A stretch of 64,000 bases of DNA from Enterococcus_D entomosocium (GTDB taxonomy: Bacteria; Bacillota; Bacilli; Lactobacillales; Enterococcaceae), in the NCBI RefSeq assembly GCF_030441895.1, contig NZ_JARJAS010000001.1; one strand, 5' to 3'. Below are positions 7,554 to 16,667 of this stretch, piece after piece; position 1 is the first letter of the stretch; every line of letters begins with the position of its first letter. The notes under the pieces were generated by a model. That model was not told the DNA's origin. It did no database searches and saw only the letters and a program-made list of their open reading frames with translations. A program made the position numbers and the translations under genes.

Positions 7554-10190
7554 ATGATGGAAAAAGCAGTCGTATGGTTTTCAGAAGGCACGAAAGAGCA
7601 AAAAGCATTATTAGGCGGGAAAGGGGCAAATCTTGCGGAGATGACCAATTTGGGTTTGCCTGTTCCTCAGGGATTTATCGTCCCGGCCACCATTTGCCTG
7701 ACCTATTTAGAAGAACAGGTTCTTCCTGAGGCGATCATCAAGCAAGTCAAAGCTGCCATCGAAGAATTGGCAGTCCGCAGGAACAAAACATTTGGCGGAC
7801 TGCACTCGCCGTTATTGGTTTCTGTCCGCAGTGGTGCCAAGTTTTCCATGCCAGGGATGATGGATACGATCTTAAACCTTGGGTTGAATGATGAAACCGT
7901 CCAAGGGTTGGCTCAGCAGACGGGGGACCCCGTCTTTGCTTATGATTGTTACCGCCGTTTGATCCAGATGTATGGGGATGTGGTGAAAGGTGTAGAAAAA
8001 GAACACTTTGAAGCCTATTTGACAGATTATAAGAAACGGCAGAATTATGTGTCAGACCAAATGATGACCGGCAATGACTGGCAAATGATCTGCCGCGTGT
8101 TTCAAAGTATTTATATGGAACATACCCAAGAAGCGTTTCCCCAAAACCCGTTTCAGCAATTATTGGCAGCCATCACGGCAGTTTTTCGCTCATGGAACAA
8201 CCCACGGGCTAAGACCTACCGTTCCCTCCATCGGATCCCTGACGATCTAGGGACTGCCGTAACGATTCAAGAAATGGTTTTTGGCAACAGCGGGATAAAT
8301 AGTGGGACGGGTGTCGCCTTCACCCGCAATCCAGCAACCGGGGAACCGGGACTTTTCGGCGAATTTCTAGTGTGTGCTCAAGGGGAAGATGTGGTTGCTG
8401 GCATTCGTACACCACAACCGATCCAAGCGTTGGCGCAACAACATCCTGTGATTTATCAGGAACTAAAGCAACTGGCTGAGGGTTTGGAAGATCACTATCA
8501 AGACATGCAAGACATTGAATTTACCATCGATGACGGCCAGTTGTTTGTCTTGCAAACAAGAAACGGCAAACGAACCGCCGCTGCGGCAGCGCAAATTGTA
8601 ACGGATATGGTCGCAGAAGGTCGGATCACCATCAGGCAAGCCTTAGACCGAATCACACCAGAAATGATCGATCAATTGTTGCACCCGTTATTTGCCCCCG
8701 AAGCCTTACAGCAAGCCGAAGCCTTTGCGCAGGGCTTGCCGGCTAGTCCAGGGGCAGCTTCAGGACATGTCTATTTCACTGCAGAGGCGGCGGAAAAAGC
8801 CAGCCGCACAGGAGAAAAAGTCCTGCTGCTGCGGCAGGAAACCTCACCTGAAGATATTGAAGGCATGGTGGTGAGTGAAGCGATCATTACCGCTCGTGGG
8901 GGGATGACTTCTCATGCGGCGGTGGTCGCCCGTGGTCTGGGGGTCTGCTGTGTGGTAGGGTGCGAGGCACTAAATGTCGATGCATTTTTGAAACAGGCCC
9001 GCTGCGGCGAGCTGCTGATTGAAGAAGGTGACGTACTTTCCGTAGACGGCAGCACTGGCAAACTGTATCAAGGGCAGCTGCCTATGACCAGTGTACAGGA
9101 GCGGGTTTTGCTGGATCAGCTTTTGACGTGGGCACAAGCCCAGGCAGATCTAAAGGTTTACGCAAATGCGGAAACGAAAAATGACATTGAGGCTGCGCTG
9201 GCCTTTGGGGCAGCGGGCATCGGTCTGGCACGGACGGAGCATATGTTTTTTGGGGAAGCGCGTTTGTGGAAAATGCGGGAAGTCATTTTGGCAGAAACGA
9301 AGGCGGAACGATTGAAGGCGTTGGCTGAGATCAAGGCTTATCAAAAAGCCGATTTCCAAGAAATGCTGCAGGCCGCGCAAGGAAAGAAGTGCACGATTCG
9401 TTTATTAGATCCACCACTCCATGAATTCTTGCCCCATGAGCATGAACGCCTTGAGATGGCCCGCCGCAGTAAAAAATCATTGGCAGTAATCGAGCGGCGA
9501 ATTGACGAACTGCAAGAGGTCAATCCTATGATGGGGCATCGCGGCAGCCGTTTAGGACTCAGCTATCCAGAAATTTATGAAATGCAAACAGCGGCGATTT
9601 GTGAAGCGGCTGTGGAGTTGCGGCAGCAAGGAGTCGAGGTAGAGGCGGCGATCTTATTGCCCCTGATCAGTTTGCCCGCAGAGCTGCAGGTGTTGAAAGA
9701 GACGTTGACACAGGTGATCACTCAAGCAGAAGCAACCTTGAAGCAACCATTGCACATCGAGATCGGGATGATGATCGAGACGCCTAGAGCGTGCTTGATT
9801 GCTGGGGAGTGTGCTGAAGAGGCGGCGTTCTTTAGTTTTGGTACCAATGACTTGACCCAAATGACCTTTGGCTTTTCGCGGGATGATGCCGGCAGCTTTA
9901 TTCAAGCCTATTTGCAGTCGGGGATCTTACAACAAGATCCTTACCAGCACTTAGATCAGGTAGGTGTTGGCGCGTTGATGCGTCAAGCAATCGCCGGCGT
10001 AAGAGATCGGCAGCCAGAGCACTCGATCGGTGTTTGTGGCGAAGTCGGCAGCGATCCCTATTCTATTGCGTTTTTGCGAGAGATCGGCATCGACTATGTT
10101 TCTTGTTCCCCATACCGGATCCCTGCTGCTTGGTTAGCGATCGCCCAATCAGCCCCCATTATCGAAGAGGCGTCAGTGAGTACCCGCTAA
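7554..10190 (+). CDS. ppdK: pyruvate, phosphate dikinase
   Basis: Interconverts pyruvate, ATP and Pi with PEP, AMP and PPi. It has 878 residues, the full length for the family. The N-terminal ATP-grasp part begins LLGGKGANLAEMT. The swivelling domain has GGMTSHAAVVARG, with His454 as phosphocarrier and Thr452 as the site expected to be modified by PpsR. The C-terminal PEP-utilising barrel shows IGMMIETPRA, SFGTNDLTQM and GVCGEVGSDP with the catalytic Cys. The start is ATG at 7554 (or the next codon) after AAAGGAGG. Control is expected both at transcription (CcpN-like sites) and by PpsR. Confidence 0.96.
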   Translation: MMEKAVVWFSEGTKEQKALLGGKGANLAEMTNLGLPVPQGFIVPATICLTYLEEQVLPEAIIKQVKAAIEELAVRRNKTFGGLHSPLLVSVRSGAKFSMPGMMDTILNLGLNDETVQGLAQQTGDPVFAYDCYRRLIQMYGDVVKGVEKEHFEAYLTDYKKRQNYVSDQMMTGNDWQMICRVFQSIYMEHTQEAFPQNPFQQLLAAITAVFRSWNNPRAKTYRSLHRIPDDLGTAVTIQEMVFGNSGINSGTGVAFTRNPATGEPGLFGEFLVCAQGEDVVAGIRTPQPIQALAQQHPVIYQELKQLAEGLEDHYQDMQDIEFTIDDGQLFVLQTRNGKRTAAAAAQIVTDMVAEGRITIRQALDRITPEMIDQLLHPLFAPEALQQAEAFAQGLPASPGAASGHVYFTAEAAEKASRTGEKVLLLRQETSPEDIEGMVVSEAIITARGGMTSHAAVVARGLGVCCVVGCEALNVDAFLKQARCGELLIEEGDVLSVDGSTGKLYQGQLPMTSVQERVLLDQLLTWAQAQADLKVYANAETKNDIEAALAFGAAGIGLARTEHMFFGEARLWKMREVILAETKAERLKALAEIKAYQKADFQEMLQAAQGKKCTIRLLDPPLHEFLPHEHERLEMARRSKKSLAVIERRIDELQEVNPMMGHRGSRLGLSYPEIYEMQTAAICEAAVELRQQGVEVEAAILLPLISLPAELQVLKETLTQVITQAEATLKQPLHIEIGMMIETPRACLIAGECAEEAAFFSFGTNDLTQMTFGFSRDDAGSFIQAYLQSGILQQDPYQHLDQVGVGALMRQAIAGVRDRQPEHSIGVCGEVGSDPYSIAFLREIGIDYVSCSPYRIPAAWLAIAQSAPIIEEASVSTR

Positions 10191-10195
10191 AATAG

Positions 10196-10254
10196 GAGAA
10201 AAAAATACACCGCAGTCCACTAGCAAGGTTCACTTGCTTGGTGGATTACGGTGT
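10196..10254 (-). terminator. terminator of the DUF454 gene (also hairpin after ppdK)
   Basis: A long imperfect hairpin from ACACCG (10207-10212) to CGGTGT (10249-10254) encloses AGTCCAC and AGCAAG arms. On the minus strand it is followed by TATTTTTTT, so it is a good terminator for the leftward gene. Rightward there is no T-run. Confidence 0.7.
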
Positions 10255-10272
10255 GTACGTACAGTTTTGTCC

Positions 10273-10665
10273 TTACAGGGGCTGATCCGTTTTTTGGATC
10301 GCAGGTTTGCGTCCTTTTAAATACCAAGTGATCCCAATGACATGGGCGAGGTAGATGGCAGCGAGGACGAAACGTACCAGCAGATTGGAGATCAATAGTG
10401 CAGGAATTGCAAAGACTACCAGCATCATGGCAAACATCCGGAGCATTCCTTTGGTGCTCAGCTGTTTTTGTACGAGTGGTTTTTCAATGTATTTTTGATA
10501 ATTTTCTGATTGAACCAAGCGTTGATAATAGGTATCGGAACTCCGCAGCCAGAAATAAGCCGTCAGCAAGTAAAAGACGGTTGTAGGTAAGAAAGGCAAA
10601 AATATTCCTAAAGTACCTAAACCGAATGTCAGTGATCCACAAAGAAAAAACAGTGTTTTTTTCAA
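10273..10665 (-). CDS. YbaN/DUF454-family membrane protein
   Basis: Small integral membrane protein of 130 residues. Its opening (LFFLCGSLTFGLGTLGIFLP, then FLPTTVFYLLTAYFWLRSS) is the hallmark of the DUF454/YbaN family, followed by about two more hydrophobic segments near 75-115. The function is unknown. The start is TTG at 10665 with AGGAGGG seven to eight bases upstream. It is a single gene between ppdK and a divergent aldo/keto reductase. Confidence 0.8.
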   Translation of the reverse strand: MKKTLFFLCGSLTFGLGTLGIFLPFLPTTVFYLLTAYFWLRSSDTYYQRLVQSENYQKYIEKPLVQKQLSTKGMLRMFAMMLVVFAIPALLISNLLVRFVLAAIYLAHVIGITWYLKGRKPAIQKTDQPL

Positions 10666-10837
10666 AAGTAACCCTCCTTATTTGGGTGTTTCGCATCTTA
10701 CCCTCAGTATAACGGAGGAGGGGCTGCTTGAACATGCGTTTTGTGCTTTTCCCCGTTTTTTAGCGGCAATAAGAGTTTTTCTTCCCCTTACTCCTGCTTT
10801 TTTGATAGACTAGAAACAACACAAAGGGGGAAGCAGC

Positions 10838-11647
10838 ATGGAAACGATTGAATTGAATACCGGCATTCAGATTCCAGTGATCGGCAGCGGGACGAATACA
10901 TTTGGGAAAGAAAACCGAGAATACCAAGGTGCGATCAATGATGATACGACAGAGCTGTTGACTGCCATCAAGCTTGGGTATCGGCATTTTGATACGGCAA
11001 TTTCTTACCGCAACGAAGCCGTGGTTGGCAAAGCCATCAAGGAAAGCGGGATTGACCGCAGCGAATTTTTCCTGACTTCTAAGATTCCTGGCAAACCAGA
11101 GCATACGCAAGATGCAGCTGCCGTGAAAGCGTCTGTCGAAGCGAGTTTAGCAGCCTTGCAGACGGAATCGATCGATCTTTATTTGATCCATCATCCGTGG
11201 GACAACTTGGCAGAGATCGCCGCTGTCTGGGCGGTTCTTGAGGCTTATGTCGATAAAGGAGTCTTAAAAGCGATCGGGGTGTCCAATTTCCAAGAAGAAG
11301 AACTCAGCTATTTATTGGCAAACAGTCGGATCAAACCAGCGGTCAATCAGATCGAATCGCATCCAGGCAAGTGGAACGATGCGATCATCGCCTATTCCTT
11401 AGCCAATCAGGTAGTTCCAGAAGCCTGGGGTCCGCTTTCCCGGATTTCGGAAGCGGCACGGGAAACCTTGACCCAAATCGGTGAAGCGTATGAAAAAACC
11501 TGGAGCCAAGTGGTCTTGCGTTACCAAATCGAGCGTGGGGTGATCGTGATTCCGAAATCCCATTCAGAAAAACATCAAGCCGAAAATTTAGCGCTCTTTG
11601 ATTTCGCTTTGACGGCGGAAGAAAAAGCCGTCATCAAAGAATTATAG
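10838..11647 (+). CDS. aldo/keto reductase
   Basis: NAD(P)H-dependent carbonyl reductase of 269 residues, a single (beta/alpha)8 barrel. The catalytic tetrad is visible: Asp52 and Tyr57 in FDTAISYRNE, Lys82 in TSKIPG, His118 in LYLIHHPW. Cofactor-binding segments follow (AIGVSNF, IPKSHSEKH). The substrate cannot be read from sequence; relatives reduce methylglyoxal, diketogluconate and other aldehydes or ketones. The RBS AAAGGGGG lies a few bases before the ATG. It is monocistronic. Confidence 0.88.
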   Translation: METIELNTGIQIPVIGSGTNTFGKENREYQGAINDDTTELLTAIKLGYRHFDTAISYRNEAVVGKAIKESGIDRSEFFLTSKIPGKPEHTQDAAAVKASVEASLAALQTESIDLYLIHHPWDNLAEIAAVWAVLEAYVDKGVLKAIGVSNFQEEELSYLLANSRIKPAVNQIESHPGKWNDAIIAYSLANQVVPEAWGPLSRISEAARETLTQIGEAYEKTWSQVVLRYQIERGVIVIPKSHSEKHQAENLALFDFALTAEEKAVIKEL

Positions 11648-11680
11648 GCAATAGAAGCGGTCCTATTAAAGGGACCCTAC

Positions 11681-11715
11681 AGCCAGTGCGGAAACTTCCG
11701 TACTGGCTATTTTTA
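11681..11715 (+). terminator. Rho-independent terminator of aldo/keto reductase
   Basis: AGCCAGTGCGGAA pairs with TTCCGTACTGGCT (one mismatch) and is followed by ATTTTTA. Confidence 0.85.
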
Positions 11716-11728
11716 TGCAGTCGCAACG

Positions 11729-11752
11729 CTCCTTGATGACTGAGGAGCTTTT
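11729..11752 (+). terminator. second, weaker hairpin terminator
   Basis: GCTCCT (11729-11734) and AGGAGC (11743-11748) with TTTTC. Placed back to back with the first, it would insulate the motility locus from its left neighbour. Confidence 0.5.
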
Positions 11753-11829
11753 CTATTCGTTACAACAGCAACCGTAAGCCTTAGCAAAAAAGAAAATGCG
11801 CTTGCAGCCGTTTCTGACAATGAATCCTC

Positions 11830-11856
11830 TTAAATATTCAAAGAAATGACCGATTA
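11830..11856 (+). promoter_or_regulatory. sigma-28 (FliA) promoter of mcp1
   Basis: TTAA (11830-11833), 15-base spacer, ACCGATTA (11849-11856). It fits the Gram-positive sigma-D pattern (TAAA, ~15, GCCGATAT) and four other sites in this window. The leader after it contains a small hairpin around TCGTC/GACGA. Confidence 0.75.
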
Positions 11857-11930
11857 TCCTTACTAAGGGTCGTCTACGGACGAGTCTTCAGTGGATCGTG
11901 TGAAATTGGAAATGAAGGAGTGGCACAGTT

Positions 11931-13976
11931 GTGAAAAAAAGAAAAAAGACGATAGGAATTTATGTGATGATCACCTTGATGCTGGTTGCGGGGATCCCGA
12001 TCATTGTCATGCTGACAAGTTCCTATTTAACCACCAAGAACTTATTGATTGAACGAAATGATTTGAACAAAGAAAGTGCCGTCAATTTGATCTTGGCGGA
12101 AGAAAAGAGTTTGCGCCGATCGACGGAAAGCAAATTGAAATCAATGGCTGAACTGCCAGCGATGAAAACAGAATTCAGCATGGGACGTATCCGTTCAGAT
12201 CTTTCTTTAGCGATTGCTGGGAGCAACAGCTTCTTAGCAGTAACTTTTGGGACAGAAGATGATGAGTATGTGACCTTCAATCCCTTACCGGATGATTACA
12301 AGCCTACAATTCGGCCGTGGTACAAAGGGGCCGTGAAAGCCGAAGGAGAAGTGTATTGGACAGCACCTTATTTAGATACGGTGTCGAATCAATTTGTGAC
12401 GTCGGCTTCGATCCGGGTCAAAAATTCCCATAATCAAGTGGGGGTTTTAAGCGTCGATGTTTCCTATGAAAGCATTCAAAACATCTTGTCTTCCTTTACC
12501 GTAGGGCGGACTGGGAATGTCACCTTAGTTTCAGAATCTGGGGTCATCGTGACCTCAAAAAATACCAAGCAAATCGGTAAGAATATCAAAGAAGAAGAAG
12601 TGTTCCAAAAAATCAAAGACGCCAAAGATCCGACAGGCATGGTTGGCTTAGGCGACTCGAATAAAGTCAATGATGTGTTGTATGACAAGTCTGCTGATTC
12701 CAATGTTTGGGCGTACTCCGAAGTCAAAGCTAGTGATCTAGACAAAGAGTTAGGGGCGTTAGTCCGCACCACGATTATCGTTACGATCTTGATGCTGCTC
12801 TTTGTAGGACTGGTTTCGTATGCCGCGATCAAAGTAGTCGCAGCGATCATCGATTGCTTCAATCGCTACTTTAGAAAAGTCGGTGAAGGCAAACTAGAGA
12901 AGATGAGCAAAACCAAAAGAGCCAAAGGCGAAAAATGGACATGGGATCAATGGGCACGCCGAGTTGTTTATCCAGACAAAGCAGGCAATGAGATCCAGCA
13001 AATGGCGGACAATTACAATGTGATGATCGAAGGCACGGGTGCATTGATCCAAAAAGTACAAAAAGAAAGCAACAGTGTCGCAGGAATGTCGGATTCTTTA
13101 TTAGAATTGTCAAAACAAACCAATATTGCGACAGAAGAAGTCTCTCAAACCATTACGGGTATTGCTGAAGTGACCGGTGCTCAAGCCCAAGAAACAGAAT
13201 ACAGCGTGTCCCAAATGCAAAACCTTTCGCAAGTCGTGAAAGAATTACGAGAAAATGTTGGCGGCATGAGCAGCAAGTCGCAAGAATCTACGAAGATCAA
13301 TCAAGAAAACTTAACGATCATGGATCAAGTCGATGACAGTTGGCGACAAGAGTTGGCACAGATGGAGCGCTTGATGTCGAATATGACGGGAATGAATGAT
13401 AGTATCCAAAATATCAACTCGATCATTGGGGTCATCAACGATATTTCTTACCAAACCAACTTGCTAGCCTTGAATGCATCGATCGAAGCCGCAAGTGCTG
13501 GCGAGTCTGGCAAAGGCTTTGCCGTCGTGGCTGCTGAGATCCGTAAATTGGCGGAACAAAGCAAAGCTTCTACCAAAGAGATCGAAGCGATCATTGAAGA
13601 AATTCGTGAGCAGTCTAGTCAAATGGTCAAACAAACGTCGGCGTCTGTCAAAGGCGGCGTTCGCCAAACCAACTTGATCAAAGAAGCGATCTCATCTTCA
13701 AAAGAAGTTTTCCAACGCAGCAGCTATATGATCGAAGGCATCCATCATATTGAAGCAGCCAGTGCCCGTATCGAAAACATTCAAAACAGTGTACTGGAAA
13801 ACTTAGAAAACATTTCCGCATCAACGGAAGAAAATGCCGCTGGCACACAAGAAGTTTCCGCAAATGCAGAAGAAGTCTTGGCAACCATGGATGAATTTAC
13901 CAACCATGTGGCAGACCTCAGAGACATTGCAGAAGAGTTGAAGCGATTGACCAATCGTTTTGAAGTGGAGAAATAA
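11931..13976 (+). CDS. methyl-accepting chemotaxis protein, CACHE sensor type
   Basis: Transmembrane chemoreceptor of 681 residues: TM1 (about 10-30), an external double-CACHE-like sensor (about 40-270; FNPLPDDYKPTIRPWYKGAV, YWTAPYLDTVS), TM2 (about 278-302), a linker, and a cytoplasmic signalling coiled coil. The tip reads QTNLLALNASIEAASAGES. The residue usually Arg in EAARAGE is Ser522, and the following GRGF is GKGF. Between TM2 and the coiled coil, in the HAMP place, lies a Lys/Trp-rich stretch (about 325-350, KWTWDQWARR) not typical of HAMP. The start is GTG at 11931 with AAGGAG upstream. It has its own sigma-28 promoter and terminator. The ligand is unknown; related sensors bind amino or organic acids. 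Confidence 0.92.
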   Translation: MKKRKKTIGIYVMITLMLVAGIPIIVMLTSSYLTTKNLLIERNDLNKESAVNLILAEEKSLRRSTESKLKSMAELPAMKTEFSMGRIRSDLSLAIAGSNSFLAVTFGTEDDEYVTFNPLPDDYKPTIRPWYKGAVKAEGEVYWTAPYLDTVSNQFVTSASIRVKNSHNQVGVLSVDVSYESIQNILSSFTVGRTGNVTLVSESGVIVTSKNTKQIGKNIKEEEVFQKIKDAKDPTGMVGLGDSNKVNDVLYDKSADSNVWAYSEVKASDLDKELGALVRTTIIVTILMLLFVGLVSYAAIKVVAAIIDCFNRYFRKVGEGKLEKMSKTKRAKGEKWTWDQWARRVVYPDKAGNEIQQMADNYNVMIEGTGALIQKVQKESNSVAGMSDSLLELSKQTNIATEEVSQTITGIAEVTGAQAQETEYSVSQMQNLSQVVKELRENVGGMSSKSQESTKINQENLTIMDQVDDSWRQELAQMERLMSNMTGMNDSIQNINSIIGVINDISYQTNLLALNASIEAASAGESGKGFAVVAAEIRKLAEQSKASTKEIEAIIEEIREQSSQMVKQTSASVKGGVRQTNLIKEAISSSKEVFQRSSYMIEGIHHIEAASARIENIQNSVLENLENISASTEENAAGTQEVSANAEEVLATMDEFTNHVADLRDIAEELKRLTNRFEVEK

Positions 13977-13985
13977 ATCAAGCAA

Positions 13986-14033
13986 AAAAATCACTCATCA
14001 GCTATTCGCAAGAATGGCTGATGAGTGATTTTT
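13986..14033. terminator. terminator after mcp1
   Basis: AAAAATCACTCATCAGC (13986-14002) pairs perfectly with GCTGATGAGTGATTTTT (14017-14033). A/T-runs on both sides allow use in both directions. Confidence 0.9.
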
Positions 14034-14054
14034 GTTTGTTGAGGAGGAGACTAC

Positions 14055-14087
14055 AAAAAAAACCAAGACGAATGTTGCTCATCTTGG
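14055..14087 (-). terminator. terminator after motB
   Basis: On the minus strand, CCAAGA (14087 to 14082) and TCTTGG (14068 to 14063) form the stem, followed by eight Ts. It ends the leftward motAB transcript. Confidence 0.7.
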
Positions 14088-14123
14088 CTTTTCATAATGA
14101 TATTTATAAAACCTTATTATGGG

Positions 14124-14888
14124 CTATTGTGTCGTTTCGGTCCGCTGGATGATCATCTCCACGCGGCGGTTTTCCGAGCGGCCTTGTGGGGTGTTGTTAT
14201 CGGCTTTCGGTTCGGTATCGGCAAAGGCTTGGATGGCAGCATTTTTTTCTAAAACGGCGCCTTTGCTGATGAAGTATTCCATAACGGTAATCGCACGAGC
14301 GGAACTAAGATCCCAGTTAGATTGGTAGCGGCCATTGCCTTTTTCCGGTACGTTATCGGTATGCCCGGCGATCACGATTTTGTTGGCTTTTAGTTTTTTC
14401 AGTGAGTCCGATAGCAGATCCAGTGACTGACGAGTGGTGTCCGTGATCTCGGCGCTGCCAGAGGCAAACAAGATGCTGCTGGCAAGCGTGATATGCAAGC
14501 CATCGGATTCCAAGCGGACTTCTGTCTGCTCTTTTAAGCCAGAAGCTGCCAGCTCTTGTGCCAGCTGGTCGCTGATTTTTTCTAGTTGCTGATTTTCTAG
14601 TTGGGTCCGAACCGCTGCTTCTTGCGCTTGTGCTTCGGCAGAAGTGGCGGCTTTTTTTCGCGGCGTGGTCTCGCCCATATCGATCACCGACCCAATCACA
14701 GATGAATTGCTGTGGTGGCTGGAAAGGATGGTGCCAAATTCGCTTTTGATTTCTTGGAACTTCTCATCATCGACTTTCGCCATGGCAAACATGACGATGA
14801 ACAAAGCCAGCAGTAAGGTCAACATATCCGAGTAAGGCAAAAGCCACGCTTCGTCTACATGTTCTTCATGTTTCTTTTTTCGCTTCAT
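14124..14888 (-). CDS. motB: flagellar stator protein MotB
   Basis: Anchors the proton-driven stator to peptidoglycan. It has 254 residues: a short basic N-terminus, one membrane helix starting LLPYSDMLTLLLALF with the proton-binding Asp21, then a periplasmic linker and an OmpA-like domain with IAGHTDNVP and SARAITVMEYF. It starts 13 bases after motA and shares its sigma-28 promoter. A MotB-type Asp environment and the neighbourhood suggest H+ rather than Na+ coupling, but ion choice is not certain from sequence. Confidence 0.95.
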   Translation of the reverse strand: MKRKKKHEEHVDEAWLLPYSDMLTLLLALFIVMFAMAKVDDEKFQEIKSEFGTILSSHHSNSSVIGSVIDMGETTPRKKAATSAEAQAQEAAVRTQLENQQLEKISDQLAQELAASGLKEQTEVRLESDGLHITLASSILFASGSAEITDTTRQSLDLLSDSLKKLKANKIVIAGHTDNVPEKGNGRYQSNWDLSSARAITVMEYFISKGAVLEKNAAIQAFADTEPKADNNTPQGRSENRRVEMIIQRTETTQ

Positions 14889-14901
14889 GTCGCTTCACCC
14901 T

Positions 14902-15666
14902 TTATAATTGTTCTTGCCGTTTTTTCGGATCGATCAAGCTGTATAATTTTTTCTCAATGCTTTTCGGCGATTGTCCGGCTTGGATCGCTAAGACCCCTTC
15001 CACGATGATCGACATCATTTGGACCTCTTGCTCCGATTTCAAGGTCAGTCGTGAGCTAAAGGGAATGAACAGGACATAGCCGAAGAAAATACCATAAAGG
15101 GTCGCCACGAAGGCCGCCGAGATCATGTGCCCCAGTGCTTCTACATCCTCTAAATTACCTAGCGCCCCAATCAGCCCAATCACGGCTCCTAACACCCCTA
15201 AGGTCGGGGAACTCGTGCCGGCGGTTTTAAAAATAGCCGAGCCGATGCGATGCCGTTCTTCGATCCCATAGATCTCATTCTCCATGATTTCTTGGATCTG
15301 TTCGGCAGCGATGCCATCAACCACCATTTCCAAGCCCTTTTTTAAAAAAGGATCTTCTAAGTTTTGGATGGCGCCTTCAAGAGATAACAAACCGTCGCGC
15401 CGGGCTTGGTTGGCTAATTCAACGATGGTATTGATGGTTGTTTTTAAGTCGTATTCTTTATTTTTCAGCAGAACGCCGAAGATCTTCGGGATTTTTTTGA
15501 TATCACTGCTGGGAAATGAATTGATAACGGCTGCGATCACACCAACGAAAATGATGATCGCGGCTGCCGGATTGATCAAAACGGCCACATTGGCACCTTT
15601 TACAATCATCCCAACCACCACAGATATCAATCCTAAAATAATACCGATCAGCAAGAAAAAATCCAT
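14902..15666 (-). CDS. motA: flagellar stator protein MotA
   Basis: Four-helix stator subunit of 254 residues forming the ion channel with MotB. It shows the family core TLGVLGAVIGLIGALGNLED with the conserved Pro between helices, MISAAFVATLYGIFFGYVL, and a charged cytoplasmic loop between helices 2 and 3 (about 60-145) that meets FliG. First gene of the leftward motAB pair. RBS AGGAGG precedes the ATG. The sigma-28 promoter lies 50-77 bases upstream, facing away from the main flagellar operon. Confidence 0.95.
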   Translation of the reverse strand: MDFFLLIGIILGLISVVVGMIVKGANVAVLINPAAAIIIFVGVIAAVINSFPSSDIKKIPKIFGVLLKNKEYDLKTTINTIVELANQARRDGLLSLEGAIQNLEDPFLKKGLEMVVDGIAAEQIQEIMENEIYGIEERHRIGSAIFKTAGTSSPTLGVLGAVIGLIGALGNLEDVEALGHMISAAFVATLYGIFFGYVLFIPFSSRLTLKSEQEVQMMSIIVEGVLAIQAGQSPKSIEKKLYSLIDPKKRQEQL

Positions 15667-15716
15667 TTGTTGCGTCCTCCTAAATTCTATTTCCAGGTTT
15701 TAAACCCTCATTTATT

Positions 15717-15743
15717 TTATCGGTGAATTAAAATCATTCTTAA
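15717..15743 (-). promoter_or_regulatory. sigma-28 (FliA) promoter of motAB
   Basis: On the minus strand TTAA (15743-15740), 15-base spacer, ACCGATAA (15724-15717). Same form as the other four late promoters in this window. Confidence 0.8.
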
Positions 15744-16142
15744 TAGCAAAAAAAAATAATCCTAAAAATAACTAAAATAAATTTTCAGCTTCTTCTTTTT
15801 TTGTTGTTTTTTGGGCAAGTTGCGGCAAATTTTTGAAATGGTACAGCTTGCAATTTTTGTGAATATTTATAGATGGTACCGTTTTTTTTCGTGAAGCGTT
15901 TCTCAGGGTTTGTCATGTCAACAGGCACAAATGAAAATTTTTTAATCAATTTTTCGAATAATGCTTGTTTTTTTATCAAAAAACTGATTTTGATCAAAAG
16001 GCATAGATATGCTTGTAAAACGCTTTATATCGATCGTTTGCTTTTTATAACTGGGGACGAAATTGCGGTGAAACAGTGTTTAACAAATAACATAACACGT
16101 CTGTAACTTAAATGTCATATCCGTAAAGTTGCAAAAATCAAA
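15744..16142. other. AT-rich divergent control region, no gene seen
   Basis: About 400 bases between the motA promoter and the main fla/che promoter. Two short open frames (15785-15997 minus, 15873-16106 plus) have no RBS or recognisable protein and are rejected. A- and T-runs are frequent. I see no clear palindrome or CcpA site. It is the natural place for a motility master regulator to bind, since the main operon promoter is sigma-A type. Confidence 0.4.
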
Positions 16143-16171
16143 TTGTAAAATAAAAATAATTCTACTATAAT
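16143..16171 (+). promoter_or_regulatory. sigma-A promoter of the main fla/che operon
   Basis: TTGTAA (16143-16148), 17-base spacer, TATAAT (16166-16171). No sigma-28 box is visible here. This gives an early promoter for the ~28 kb operon that includes fliA, with a leader of about 110 bases. Confidence 0.7.
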
Positions 16172-16286
16172 GACATCACGTCTTCTTGTTTTTTTAATCT
16201 ATAACAAAAAAATAAATAAATATATTTGTTTCTGTTCCATCGATGAAAAAAACGTTTGGTACAGAAGGTGGAAGGAGCAATTATTG

Positions 16287-16646
16287 TTGGATACCTATGA
16301 TTTATTAAAAACAGCTATGAACGTTTCTGCACAACGCGCAGAATTGATTTCGTCTAATATCGCTAATGTCAACACGGATGGGTACAAAGCAAAACGCATC
16401 GTGTTTGAAAGCGAATTAAAGCAGGCACTCGCTTCGTCAGGGACCGACGCTGTAACAGAAGCGTCAGTTTCTCAAGTAAAACCGAAAATCACTGAAAATG
16501 CAACTACCAGTATCAAAGACAACGGCAATAACGTGGATCTTGAGGTAGAGATGTTGGATCAAGCAGCCAATGGGTTGTATTACAGTGCATTGACCGCACA
16601 AGTCAACGGACGCTTGCAAATGATGAACCTTGTCTTGAGTAATTGA
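16287..16646 (+). CDS. flgB: flagellar basal-body rod protein FlgB
   Basis: Proximal rod subunit of about 119 residues, exported by the flagellar type III system. It has the rod/hook N-terminal signature SSNIANVNTDGYKAKR and a C-terminal helix (YYSALTAQVNGRLQMMNLV). No ATG fits: GGAAGGAG (16270-16277) points to TTG at 16284 or 16287, giving the start LDTYDLLKTAM. First gene of the operon. Confidence 0.9.
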   Translation: MDTYDLLKTAMNVSAQRAELISSNIANVNTDGYKAKRIVFESELKQALASSGTDAVTEASVSQVKPKITENATTSIKDNGNNVDLEVEMLDQAANGLYYSALTAQVNGRLQMMNLVLSN

Positions 16647-16667
16647 TAGAAAGCGCAGGAAAAACAA

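Noticed and set aside
16008..16030. Possible CcpA (cre) site near TGTAAAACGCTTTATA
   Set aside because: Does not align with WTGNAARCGNWWWCA without a shift and misses the final CA; not supported.
15785..16106. Two short open frames in the motA-flgB region
   Set aside because: AT-rich, no RBS, no recognisable domain, overlapping opposite frames; treated as non-coding.
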